From Terriglobales bacterium (lineage in GTDB: Bacteria; Acidobacteriota; Terriglobia; Terriglobales; Acidobacteriaceae): a stretch of 64,000 nucleotides of DNA. Of this stretch, positions 18,970 to 27,933 are shown piece after piece (within the stretch, counting starts at the first letter, position 1; the number at the start of each line of letters is the position of its first letter). Location: positions 1 to 64,000 of the forward strand of contig DATHMF010000068.1 of the NCBI GenBank assembly GCA_035487355.1. Reading direction: 5' to 3'. The translations under genes were made by a program, and so were the position numbers. The notes beneath the pieces are model-generated. The model was not told the origin of the DNA. It was given only the letters and a program-made list of their open reading frames with translations, and made no database searches.

Positions 18970-19223
18970 CCCCACGACGAACATTGGCTCCGGACCTTCC
19001 CAAAACGGATTTTGCTTGATCCCGTGAATACGTTCTCTGGACATTCGTCCCGCAATCGTGGATCACTATCGCAGCTTTGCAAAAATCCTCAAGAAAACGG
19101 ATAATGTACGACGAAAATTTGGGGTTCTGCGAGTCGACGCTACTAGAGGGTGGCACTTACTAAATATCTCTTTCAAGTCTTTCTGCGTGAGGCAAGCTAC
19201 GATATGATTTGTAACGAGCTGAC

Positions 19224-20138
19224 ATGAAAAAGTTCAAGTTCCTGGTCGCTCTTACGACCCGAGATAACGACTATCAGCAGGAACAGGAGGCAACGGCTCA
19301 AGAGACGGCACGGCGCCTTGGCGTCGATGTGCAGATCATCGATGCAAACAACGATCCCATCAACCAAAGCCAGCAGTTGCTGGAATTCGTTCAATCGACA
19401 GTAGGGCGTCCCGACGCCATTATCGTGGAGCCGGTCGGGGGCACGGCTCTGCCCACCGTGGCCCGCGCAGCCGCCGGTGCCGGAATCGGGTGGGTTGTGC
19501 TCAATCGTGAAATCGATTACGACGCCGCAGAGATTCGCAGGATCCGCAATGTTCCGGTCTTCCGCATAACTTCAAATCACAAAGAGATCGGCCGAATCCA
19601 GGGGAGACAGTTTGCGGCGCTTTTGCCCAAAGGCGGTTCGATCCTTTATATAGAAGGTCCATCCCACAGTTCGGCTGCGCAACAGCGAGCTGCCGGCATG
19701 CAAGAGACCAAGCCGGCAAATATCCAGATCAGGATGCTGAAGGGCGAGTGGACGGCGGAAAGCGCTCAGCGCGCGGTTCAGTCCTGGTTGCGTCTCTCCA
19801 CATCAGCCCAAGCTCGGATTGATTTGATTGGCTGTCAGAATGATTCCATGGCGCTGGGCGCGCGCAACCTATTTCAAGAGTCTGCCAATGCCATCGAAAG
19901 AGCGCGTTGGCTGAGCCTGCCCTACACCGGCTGCGATGGCCTGCCCCAGGGCGGGCAGAAGTGGGTCCGCGATGGTTTGCTGACCGCAACGGTTGTGGTC
20001 CCAGCAAACACCGGGCTCGCCATCGAAATGCTGGTCAACGCCCTCCACAACAGCGTGGTGCCGTCCGACGAGACGTTGACGGCGGCGAGTTCCTATCCTT
20101 CGCTCGAACAATTGGCCGCAAGATCAGCCAAAGAGTAG
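19224..20138 (+). CDS. Signal-less periplasmic-binding-protein-like sugar-binding protein (copy 1)
   Basis: 304-residue protein with the type-1 periplasmic-binding fold (Peripla_BP_4): FKFLVALTTRDNDYQQEQE, PDAIIVEPVGGTALPTVARA, GIGWVVLNREIDY, IGRIQGRQFAALLPKGGSIL, IDLIGCQNDSMALGAR and ATVVVPANTGLAIEML. It starts directly with MKKFKF at the first beta-strand and has neither a signal peptide nor an HTH. It is therefore predicted to be a cytoplasmic ligand-binding protein rather than an ABC-transporter receptor, and no permease or ATPase is nearby. TATGAT at 19203-19208 would give a start about 10 bases before the ATG, so the mRNA may be nearly leaderless. A close paralog (roughly 60% identical by eye) lies at 58696-59631. 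The ligand and partner are unknown. Confidence 0.85.
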   Translation: MKKFKFLVALTTRDNDYQQEQEATAQETARRLGVDVQIIDANNDPINQSQQLLEFVQSTVGRPDAIIVEPVGGTALPTVARAAAGAGIGWVVLNREIDYDAAEIRRIRNVPVFRITSNHKEIGRIQGRQFAALLPKGGSILYIEGPSHSSAAQQRAAGMQETKPANIQIRMLKGEWTAESAQRAVQSWLRLSTSAQARIDLIGCQNDSMALGARNLFQESANAIERARWLSLPYTGCDGLPQGGQKWVRDGLLTATVVVPANTGLAIEMLVNALHNSVVPSDETLTAASSYPSLEQLAARSAKE

Positions 20139-20553
20139 CCGGAAAACGCTTTCGGCTATCTCACCTGCAAGCTCTGCAACATCCTCTGATAAGTGGGACT
20201 CAAGGCGGGTTGCTGTATCTCGTTTTCATCGCGCCACACTTATGAGAAATAGCACTGACAGAAGCGCATAGCGGTGCATATATTTCCATTTTTGGGCCTA
20301 TTTCCGCTATTGGGGGGAATCGTCTTGACAAGAAGAGATGCGAATGTTTTTAATGGATATTCTTTCCGCTCTCAAAAACTTAGACGGTTGTCACATGAAA
20401 GGTTTTAACCCTATCTGTCATAAAGGGTAGTGACAACAGTGTGGAATTCTACTTCCGATCCTTTGAAGAGCCAGGAGCAGAGTGCTGGCCGATCTGAATG
20501 GTTCTGGTGTCTAACGTTGTTGTGAAAATTCTTTAGTCCTTGTGAGGTTGCCC
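20139..20553. other. Noncoding interval before the RHS gene
   Basis: About 415 bases without a credible gene. Its only clear structure is the nested inverted repeat at 20387-20437. The remainder is AT-richer than the flanking genes. GAGG at 20544-20547 is the ribosome-binding site of the RHS gene. Confidence 0.6.
20387..20437. promoter_or_regulatory. Nested inverted repeat upstream of the RHS gene
   Basis: Outer arms GTTGTCAC (20387-20394) and GTGACAAC (20430-20437) are perfect. Inside them lie ACCCT (20408-20412) and AGGGT (20424-20428). It is about 115 bases before the RHS start. It could be an RNA hairpin in the leader or a protein-binding site; nothing else supports either choice. Confidence 0.4.
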
Positions 20554-23500
20554 ATGCGCTCGCTCCTACGTTTGTCCTTGCTCCTGTTCGTCGCTCTGTT
20601 TGCTTCGATTAGCGCCCAAACTCAAAACATTCGCAACGTGGGCAACGGTACCTCCACACCGACGCCGGGCCTCGGTCACGACTACATCCACCTGCTTTCC
20701 GAGACGGTGAACCCGGCGAGCGGTTCGCTGAGCCTGCGCATGCAATTGCCCACGCCGCAGGGGCGGGGAATCTCGCTGCCCTTCGCCATCGCGTACGACT
20801 CCGGCCAGGCGCATGTGATTAACCCGGGCTTCGGTTATACGAATGTCATTTGGGGTAGGGCCTGGCGTGACACCTTGCCCACGGCCAGTTACACGTCTGG
20901 CCAGTTTCAACCCAGTCCCCAGTTCTATCCCGGGGAGTTTTGCAACTATAACAATGATTTCATGTTTCAGGACGCCTCGGGCGGACAGCATGCGCTCCAT
21001 ATGGCGTACATGGATCAGGCTCCTCCGTGGGAGATGGCATGCAGCGACCAGACCCACACTGAGGCGGTGGGCGGTGACGATTTCTATATGGGCTCCCTGG
21101 CTTCCAGCTCTTCTCCCAACCAACCCGTTCAAGTGCTGGGTACGGATGGCACGTTTTACTACGTCAATCCTCCTCGCTACAGTTATTGGGCACTTCCCGA
21201 CTACATCGAGGACCGCAACGGAAACAAGATTACGGTGCAACAGAATTACTCATACTCACCCCCTTCCTATCCTTTTTCCTTCAGTTTTACCGACGATTTG
21301 GGCAGGACGGTTCTCTCTGAGTCTGGGAACGTATCCACGACTACCGTGACCAGCTCCGGCTTATCGTACGTTCGCACGTGGGGAAGCGTTCCCGAGAGAT
21401 TTTCGGTCCCCAACACGCTGCAGCACAGCGATCCCAATATCGGTTGCTTCCCTCCGCAGCCGGTCAACGACACGCAATCAGTGGTGCAAGCGATTACTTT
21501 GCCGAATGGCCAAAGCTATCAGTTTCACTATGGCAGCAATCCCTACGGCCTGCTGGACCAGATTGACTATCCCACCGGGGCTTCGGTGGCCTACACCTGG
21601 AAGCTAAACGATCAGTTCTTGGAGAGCGCTACCTACAATGGCTTCACCAACGACAACAATGGTCTGCAGGCGAGCAACGGACTGTGCCAGTATCTCTACA
21701 ACCTTCCTGTGGTCGCCACGCGCACCGTCAAAATGAATGGCGTGCCCGTGCTCACCCAGACGTTTACCTATGCCGCGCAATGGACACCCAACAATGCCAG
21801 TTGGACTCAGAAAACCACCACGGTGAGTACCACGGACCTGGTATTGAGCAAGACCTCGCAGACGGTTTATACCTATGTACCGGGATCGGTCGTCAGCAAC
21901 AGCGCGCCATTTGTCTTCACTCCCTCCGAGATACCGCTGGAATCGAAGATTCAGCGCTACGACTGGGGCAACACCAGCACGCCGATGCTGACTACGAGCA
22001 AGGCCTGGTTTGATGAGAACAAGCTAGGGTGCGAAGTCGAGACGCTGCAGGATGGCGTAACTTCGTCTGGAAAATGGTACGCGTATTCGGGAATCTACGT
22101 TACTGACATCAAGGAGTACGATTACGGCCAGGTCAGCGCGAGCGCGTGCCAAAGATCTTCAACCTTTCCGTACGATCCTGCCGCGCCTCCGCCCAACCCC
22201 ACGCGCGAGACGGCCACTACCTACATTACTATTCAGAGTCCCCTTTTTGTTGGTTCGCCGGGGCTGGGGCTGGGGTTCGGTTTGCCCTCCACGGTGATCA
22301 CCAAGGACAGCAGTGGCAATCGCGTGGCGGAGACCGACTACTACTACGACCAGACGGCCACGTCCCCGGTGACTGCCCTCGGGCACGATGACACCCATTT
22401 CCCCGCCGGCGCCGGCGTGCCTCGCGGCAATTTGACCACGGAAATCCACAAGTGTTTTATTCCTTCGACCGGGGCCGCATGCCAGGACTCGGTCATCACC
22501 CATACCTACGATGAGACGGGGCAGGTGCTTTCGACGACCGACGCCATCGGCAATGCGACGGGCGACGTGGCCCATCACACGACCACGTATGACTACACCG
22601 ACAACTTCAGCGAGGGTGGCTCCGCGCCGGGGAACACCAATGCCTATCTCACCAGGATCACTTATCCGCAAACCAGCAACGGTGTGAACCATATCCAGAG
22701 CTACGCCTACGCCTATCAGGATGGGCAGCTTACCTTCGCCACCGATCAGAACCAGAAGACCACGAGTTATTCCTATAACGACAGCCTGCGGCGGTTGAAG
22801 GAAGTGGACTCACCCGATGGCGGCAAGACGATCTACAACTACCACGATGGCAGTACCGCATATTCTTCCACGCTTGAGGTCAAGCAAACCATTGATAGCC
22901 GTCAAACTTCATCGCTGACCCTGCTCGATGGCTTGGGCCAGAGCGTACGTAGCGAGAAGCTGAACGATGACGGCGACCCCAGCGGCGCCTACGACCAGGT
23001 GGATAGCTGCTTTGACGGACAGGGACAGAAGTACTTTGAGACTTATCCTTACCGCTCTAGCGGATTTGATTCAAACGGGCTTGGCGCACCCTACATATGC
23101 AGCAATTCGCAACGCCCCGGCGATACCTCCACCTATGATGGCCTGGGCCGCGTGACCAACGTCACCAACGCCGATGGCAGCATTGTCAGCACTGATTATT
23201 CACAGCTCCCAACCACCACTGTAACCGACCAGACCGGCAAACAGCGGCGCAACCGGACCGACGCACTGGGACGGCTATTGGAAGTGGATGAGCCGGGCGT
23301 CGTCACCCAGTCGGTGGGTAACTTTGCCACTATGCAGGCCGCCGGAAATTTTGTGGTGTATGACCCCTCCAACAACGCCTTGTGGTACACCTCAACAGGC
23401 TCGTCGCCACCCGCCGGCAACTACTTTATGCAAATGCAGGATGAAGGCAACCTGGTGCTCTACCAGTATCCTGCCGTGTGGTACACCAGTACCTCGCAGT

Positions 23501-26436
23501 CGGGCGGCGGCGCCAACCTGGCCACCGCCAATTGCCCGAGTGTGGGGAGCTCTCTGACCTCCGGCCAGACGCTGCCTTCCGGCTCCTGCCTGGTTTCCTC
23601 CAACCGCCGTTATGTGCTGTACATGCAACCCCAAGGCAACCTGGTGCTCTATGACCTCTCCAACAATGCCTGGACTCCATTGTGGTACAACAGCACGACC
23701 GGGCAACCCGGCAGTCACGCCCTCTTGCAGAGTGACGGAAATTTTGTCCTCTACGATCCCTCCAACAATCCCGTGTGGTACACCAGTACCGGCCAGCCGG
23801 GTAGCCTATCGAGTTTGTTGAGTATGCAGGATGACGGAAACCTGGTGCTCTATCAGTATCGTGCGCTGTGGTCCAGCAATACCTCGGCGAGTGGCGGCGG
23901 GACGCCGAGCGCTGTCACTTGTAACAACCTGGGCACACGTCTTAATGCTGGCCAGACGCTGGTGGCAGGCTCATGCCTGGTCTCACCGAATGGGCGCTTT
24001 GAACTGCTCATGCAAATAGATGGAAACCTGGTGCTCTATGATCTGGCGCAGAGTCCTGCAAGTCCGCTGTGGAATACGGGCACCTCCGCCGGTCCGTTCG
24101 ATCTCCGTATTGCACTGGTCACGAACTATAGCTACGACACGTTGGATAACTTGCTCTGTGTGGAGCAGCACGGCAATGTGTCGGGAACGGGTTGCAGCGC
24201 CTCGCCCAACCAGGACGCAACCAGCCCTTGGCGCGTGCGGCGTTTCAGTTATGACTCGCTTTCGCGGCTGCTGACCGCGACGAATCCTGAATCGGGAACG
24301 ATCTGTTATGGGCAGTGGCAAAATGGCCAGTGCGTCAACGGCTACGACGGCAACGGCAATCTGATCTACAAAACATCACCCGCCCCCAACCAGACGGGTA
24401 CGGCTATAGTCACTACTACCTACGGCTACGACGCGTTGAACCGGCTGACGAGCAAATCGTTCTCCGATAACTCTCACTCGGAAACCTACATTTACGACGT
24501 CAGCAATTCTTTGGGGGTGAATGTCCAGAACCCGGTCGGACGGTTGGTGGGTACCTACGCTTCTCGCGCTGGGGACAGTGGAGGGGTGGGCAGCGTGCTC
24601 AGCTACGACCTCATGGGCCGACTCATCTACGAGAACCATTTCAACCAGCACGTCCCCACAGCGATCAATCAGGTTTTCAACTACACCTACAACCTCGATG
24701 GCTCGCTGAAGACGATTACCTATCCCAGCAGCCGGGTCGTCACCTACACCTACAATCAGGCCCAAAGGCCGATCTCTGCGGCGGATACCACCACCACTTT
24801 TGCCACGGGCGCGCATTACACGGCCTGGGGTGCATTAAGCAGCGTGGTTAACGGCGGCATAACCACGAGCGATTACTACAACCTGCGCATGCAGCCCTGC
24901 CGTCTGGTTGCGAATAGTGCAGGTGTTGTGTCCAGTTCAAATCCGTGTACTGACTCCACGAACTTGGGCAATGTGCTGGATCTGAGTTATGACTTCAGCT
25001 CCTGCAACAGCAATGGAGGCAATAACGGCAACGTATGCCGGCTCATCAACAACAAGAACAGCTCCCGTTCTCAGAGCTTCCAGTATGACCTTCTGAACCG
25101 GCTAACTCAGGCATTGACGCCCAATTCCGCCAACTGGGGCACCGACTACGTGTATGACAGTTGGGGGAACCTGCTGCAGAAGAAGCCCAAAATCCCCAAC
25201 TACACCGATAGCGATCCACAGCCCGCCGCGGGCATGAGTAACGTGAATGTCAACAACCAGGTGGCCAACTGGTGCTATGACGCGGCCGGAAACGTTATAG
25301 GCCCTAACAACTCCTGCTCGGGCTATGCCAATAACCATACTCCTTATGAGAATGTTTATGACGGCGAGAACCGTCTGACCAAGACGACGTTTGGCGGCGT
25401 CACCAGCTACTATGACTACGACGTTGACGGGCAGCGGGTAAAGAAGACGGGAAGCACCAATACTCTTTACTGGTACGGGCCGGGCGGCGAGGTGCTGGAA
25501 GAAACCGCCCTCAGCGGCACCCTACAGAATGAGTACATCTTCTTCGGCGGCAAGCGTGTGGCCCGCTACAGCGTGACAAACGGATATTCGTTCTACTTCA
25601 GCGACCATCTCGGCTCGGCGGATGTAGTGACCGATGCCCTGGGGAATATCAAAGAGGAATCGGATTACTATCCCTTCGGCGGCGAGCGCATAGTCACCGA
25701 CTTGGGCATCGGCAACAACTACAAGTTCACCGGCAAAGAACGCGACCCCGAAACTGGTCTCGACTACTTCGGGGCAAGGTATTATGCGAGCAGCATTGGG
25801 CGCTGGTTAAGTCCGGACTGGAGTGAGGATCCATATCCTGTCCCGTATGCTGATTTCCATGACCCGCAAACGCTCAACCTTTATGGCTATTTGAGAAATA
25901 GTCCAGTTTCAAAGACGGACTTAGATGGGCACTATCATTGCGATGTTGATATATCCATATGGGGCCCGAACGGTGTAACCGTTCGGGCTGGCCAGTGCCA
26001 TCTCGATTGGTTGGATTACGTCGCGATTCGTACTCTTTTTTTCGGCTACGCCATGTATCGAAGCGCGGTCGACAATCCCGATGGTACAGTAGCTACCGCT
26101 CAGAGGGCTGCGGAGAACATTAAGTACCTCGCGGATCAGTTGCCGGAGTTGCCGGACTGTGGCTGCAATGCATCGTCCAACAAAAAACCGAAGAGAGTTA
26201 CAAGTCCAAAGCACCACCCTAATTCCAAGAGTCCTGAACCGAATAATGTTCAGGAACTTTTCGACAAATCGATTCCCGATGACTCTGGTGTCCGATGGGC
26301 CAAAGATGCAGACGGTACAATCCATCGTTTCTCCGCTCCTTCCAATGGCGAGACACACTGGAATGGATCGACGGCGGGCGCTGATCCTATTCGGATGGAC
26401 GACATTCCCATTGAAATTAGGAGGGCGTTGAAGTGA
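20554..26436 (+). CDS. Secreted RHS-repeat protein with bulb-lectin insert and variable C-terminal domain
   Basis: Giant secreted protein of about 1960 residues. The ATG at 20554 has GAGG six bases upstream and opens a Sec signal peptide (LLRLSLLLFVALFASISAQ); a GTG at 20542 is in frame. Residues ~40-920 and ~1190-1720 carry YD/RHS repeats. Between them (~922-1186) sits a B-lectin-like region with six QxxxNxVxY-type motifs (such as MQDEGNLVLYQ, MQPQGNLVLYD, LQSDGNFVLYD). The RHS-associated core (FTGKERDPETGLDYFGARYY ... GRWLSPD) begins near residue 1725. After the core the usual DPxG motif is present as DLDG. The last ~165 residues are a separate, Lys/Ser-linker-containing domain ending in HRFSAPSNGETHWNGSTAG, which I cannot assign to a toxin family. 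The stop overlaps the next gene by 4 bases. The layout is that of a polymorphic toxin. Confidence 0.9.
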   Translation: MRSLLRLSLLLFVALFASISAQTQNIRNVGNGTSTPTPGLGHDYIHLLSETVNPASGSLSLRMQLPTPQGRGISLPFAIAYDSGQAHVINPGFGYTNVIWGRAWRDTLPTASYTSGQFQPSPQFYPGEFCNYNNDFMFQDASGGQHALHMAYMDQAPPWEMACSDQTHTEAVGGDDFYMGSLASSSSPNQPVQVLGTDGTFYYVNPPRYSYWALPDYIEDRNGNKITVQQNYSYSPPSYPFSFSFTDDLGRTVLSESGNVSTTTVTSSGLSYVRTWGSVPERFSVPNTLQHSDPNIGCFPPQPVNDTQSVVQAITLPNGQSYQFHYGSNPYGLLDQIDYPTGASVAYTWKLNDQFLESATYNGFTNDNNGLQASNGLCQYLYNLPVVATRTVKMNGVPVLTQTFTYAAQWTPNNASWTQKTTTVSTTDLVLSKTSQTVYTYVPGSVVSNSAPFVFTPSEIPLESKIQRYDWGNTSTPMLTTSKAWFDENKLGCEVETLQDGVTSSGKWYAYSGIYVTDIKEYDYGQVSASACQRSSTFPYDPAAPPPNPTRETATTYITIQSPLFVGSPGLGLGFGLPSTVITKDSSGNRVAETDYYYDQTATSPVTALGHDDTHFPAGAGVPRGNLTTEIHKCFIPSTGAACQDSVITHTYDETGQVLSTTDAIGNATGDVAHHTTTYDYTDNFSEGGSAPGNTNAYLTRITYPQTSNGVNHIQSYAYAYQDGQLTFATDQNQKTTSYSYNDSLRRLKEVDSPDGGKTIYNYHDGSTAYSSTLEVKQTIDSRQTSSLTLLDGLGQSVRSEKLNDDGDPSGAYDQVDSCFDGQGQKYFETYPYRSSGFDSNGLGAPYICSNSQRPGDTSTYDGLGRVTNVTNADGSIVSTDYSQLPTTTVTDQTGKQRRNRTDALGRLLEVDEPGVVTQSVGNFATMQAAGNFVVYDPSNNALWYTSTGSSPPAGNYFMQMQDEGNLVLYQYPAVWYTSTSQSGGGANLATANCPSVGSSLTSGQTLPSGSCLVSSNRRYVLYMQPQGNLVLYDLSNNAWTPLWYNSTTGQPGSHALLQSDGNFVLYDPSNNPVWYTSTGQPGSLSSLLSMQDDGNLVLYQYRALWSSNTSASGGGTPSAVTCNNLGTRLNAGQTLVAGSCLVSPNGRFELLMQIDGNLVLYDLAQSPASPLWNTGTSAGPFDLRIALVTNYSYDTLDNLLCVEQHGNVSGTGCSASPNQDATSPWRVRRFSYDSLSRLLTATNPESGTICYGQWQNGQCVNGYDGNGNLIYKTSPAPNQTGTAIVTTTYGYDALNRLTSKSFSDNSHSETYIYDVSNSLGVNVQNPVGRLVGTYASRAGDSGGVGSVLSYDLMGRLIYENHFNQHVPTAINQVFNYTYNLDGSLKTITYPSSRVVTYTYNQAQRPISAADTTTTFATGAHYTAWGALSSVVNGGITTSDYYNLRMQPCRLVANSAGVVSSSNPCTDSTNLGNVLDLSYDFSSCNSNGGNNGNVCRLINNKNSSRSQSFQYDLLNRLTQALTPNSANWGTDYVYDSWGNLLQKKPKIPNYTDSDPQPAAGMSNVNVNNQVANWCYDAAGNVIGPNNSCSGYANNHTPYENVYDGENRLTKTTFGGVTSYYDYDVDGQRVKKTGSTNTLYWYGPGGEVLEETALSGTLQNEYIFFGGKRVARYSVTNGYSFYFSDHLGSADVVTDALGNIKEESDYYPFGGERIVTDLGIGNNYKFTGKERDPETGLDYFGARYYASSIGRWLSPDWSEDPYPVPYADFHDPQTLNLYGYLRNSPVSKTDLDGHYHCDVDISIWGPNGVTVRAGQCHLDWLDYVAIRTLFFGYAMYRSAVDNPDGTVATAQRAAENIKYLADQLPELPDCGCNASSNKKPKRVTSPKHHPNSKSPEPNNVQELFDKSIPDDSGVRWAKDADGTIHRFSAPSNGETHWNGSTAGADPIRMDDIPIEIRRALK

Positions 26437-27008
26437 CCATTGGAGACCCCGCGGTCTTCGCCATTGAGTCGAGCATTACGAAGGCTTATGAACGGATAAG
26501 CCTTCGCGCCCTAGGCTTTTTCGTGATTTACCTTAAGGGCTTGTGCTACGGTAGACGCTCTGCGAATAGTACGATGCTAGCCTGCTCCTTCGATGAAGTT
26601 GCGCGCCGGATCGCCATGCGTGGACGTCACATTGCGCCGTTCCCCGCTGATGCCGATGCAGAAGAAATAGCCCATGCTTTTCGAAATGCGATTTATGGTG
26701 AAGAACAAAAGAGAAGCTATTTTGGCATTCCCTTCCCCCAATTTCGCGAGATGATTTATTCAAGGCGGATACTTTGGGCTCCGGACGGAGATTCAGCGTT
26801 CGACGATGGTAGTTACGTCCTGCAGTTTGACGTTGGAGATAGCGTTCGTCTTGTTGCGTTCAAGTCCACCCAAGATGCCCCGCAGAGTCCGGCAACGATT
26901 ACAGATACTCACCTGACCGCAGATGATTTCTACAGCGTTCTACAGGAATGGCACAAAGCTTTTGAGAATGAGTGGACTTCGCTCACAAAGATTGGTGGCC
27001 CGGGCTAA
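26433..27008 (+). CDS. Putative immunity protein, Imm42-like
   Basis: 191-residue cytoplasmic protein starting at GTG 26433, which overlaps the RHS stop codon (GTGA). Tight overlap with the C-terminal end of an RHS protein is the standard position of an immunity gene. The N-terminal pattern (TIGDPAVFAIESSI ... LGFFVIYLKGLCYG ... ANSTMLACSFDEVARRIAMRG) resembles the Imm42 family as I remember it. I could not verify this by search. No signal peptide or membrane segment is visible. If the RHS C-terminus is a toxin, this protein would bind and neutralise it in the producing cell. Alternatives are an unrelated accessory protein or a chaperone for the RHS product. Confidence 0.65.
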   Translation: MTIGDPAVFAIESSITKAYERISLRALGFFVIYLKGLCYGRRSANSTMLACSFDEVARRIAMRGRHIAPFPADADAEEIAHAFRNAIYGEEQKRSYFGIPFPQFREMIYSRRILWAPDGDSAFDDGSYVLQFDVGDSVRLVAFKSTQDAPQSPATITDTHLTADDFYSVLQEWHKAFENEWTSLTKIGGPG

Positions 27009-27142
27009 ATTTTTCTGATCTATGAACTACTCAGAGAGTGGACGTGTGGCTGGTCTGAACAAAGTTCATCTCATGATTATTTTGTAGGGATGGGTGGCCC
27101 CGGGCAAAACAGTTAATCTCATAATTAATCTCGCGGGTTGCC

Positions 27143-27163
27143 CCGCCCTAGCTGCTAGGGCGG
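27143..27163. repeat. Short perfect hairpin
   Basis: Nine-base arms CCGCCCTAG and CTAGGGCGG around CTG, directly after CCCCG-rich sequence. It is REP-like in form, has no T-run, and is not a convincing terminator. Confidence 0.6.
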
Positions 27164-27250
27164 AGGGTTTCTGGAGTCGCTGAAAATTTCGCTGAGGCAC
27201 ACGCCATCCCAGTGTTCGTGGAGGAGCATTTCTGCCCACTGAGGACCATG

Positions 27251-27378
27251 GCCCCATTGTGGTATCAAAGCGTCAACTCCTGAGCAAACCTGGATTATCA
27301 TCGTTCCTGGAAGTGTATCCGCATCCAGGAATGCGGGGGCCTGTTAGAAAAATGCCCCAAAGGTTCTTTGAAAATTCG
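27251..27378. repeat. Dispersed noncoding repeat, copy 1
   Basis: Shares an ordered series of short blocks with 53836-53988. These are CCCATT.TGGTATCAAA, ACTCCTGAG, TATCAT.GT.CCTGGAAGT, TATCCAGCAT or its variant TATCCGCATCC, a GGGATGCGGGG-like block, and GGTTCTTTGAAAA.TCG. Both copies lie in long noncoding intervals. They do not look like a protein-coding element, so this may be a decayed non-autonomous element or a structured RNA. Confidence 0.6.
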
Positions 27379-27416
27379 TTGCCTAACGGGATTCATGAAA
27401 ACCCGCCATCGATAGC

Positions 27417-27860
27417 GTGCAGAAAGCAGCCCTTTGTTTCTAGCTGGGTGCCTTGGATTCGGGTAAGCCTTTGCTGAGAAAGCGAGGGCAGTTTGCTGAG
27501 TCTCAGAAACTAGAAAATGACTTGTTAGCAAGTTCTCCTCCAATACAGCGCATGTTATTTAATTTCAACGACTTAACACTGAAATTGACTGCCGAGCAAG
27601 TCCCCCACACTGAATGCAGAAAGCAGTCCTTTGTTCTTGGCTGCGGGCCTTCGATGTAGTATGAGTTCTTGGTAAGCCCTGTCGCGCGCGAACCAAAAAA
27701 CGAGGGTGGAGCGGCTTTACCGTGCGCAAACCAAAAGCTCCGGCGTCTTGCTGAGTCTTCAGAAATCAGGAAATGACTTGCTAGCAAGTCATTTCCTGAT
27801 GCGGTACATGTTATTTAATTTCAACAACTTAACACTGAGATTGAACTGCCCAGCAAGTAA
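27417..27860. repeat. Degenerate two-copy repeat of about 190-245 bases
   Basis: Copy one (about 27417-27602) and copy two (about 27614-27860) begin with a TGCAGAAAGCAG(C/T)CCTTTGTT block. They continue through TTGCTGAGTCT..CAGAAA and AAATGACTTG.TAGCAAGT, then CATGTTATTTAATTTCAAC and CTTAACACTGA, and end in AGCAAGT. Copy two carries extra sequence in the middle. Similarity is not codon-phased, which argues against coding. Confidence 0.7.
27765..27800. repeat. 36-base perfect palindrome
   Basis: The left half is ATCAGGAAATGACTTGCT and the right half is its exact reverse complement, with no spacer. It sits inside the second copy of the local repeat; the first copy has only a decayed version (27515-27535). 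There is no T-run, so it is not an intrinsic terminator. Confidence 0.85.
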
Positions 27861-27933
27861 CGACCGGCTGTCCGAACGGCTCCCGGAATGAGCGTTTCGG
27901 ACCGGGCACACCTATCTTCTTCGGAGAACAACA

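Larger units (their letters stand above)
27009..27933. other. Repeat-rich noncoding region
   Basis: About 925 bases with no credible gene; the short frames present have no family match, no consistent ribosome-binding sites, and follow the repeats. It contains a short hairpin (27143-27163), a dispersed sequence shared with 53836-53988, a degenerate two-copy repeat (27417-27860) and a 36-base perfect palindrome (27765-27800). GGAG shortly before 27934 belongs to the next gene. Confidence 0.7.

Noticed and set aside
19224-20138. ABC-transporter substrate-binding protein for sugar uptake
   Set aside because: There is no signal peptide and no adjacent permease or ATPase, so a soluble sensor role is more consistent.
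27143-27163. Intrinsic terminator of the immunity gene
   Set aside because: The hairpin is good but no T-run follows, and it lies 135 bases after the stop.
27251-27378. Insertion sequence or transposase remnant
   Set aside because: No transposase motif, terminal inverted repeats or target duplications were seen; only noncoding blocks are shared with the other copy.
27066-27891. Several short frames (60-94 codons) in the repeat region after the immunity gene
   Set aside because: They appear in both strands and both repeat copies without codon-phased conservation.
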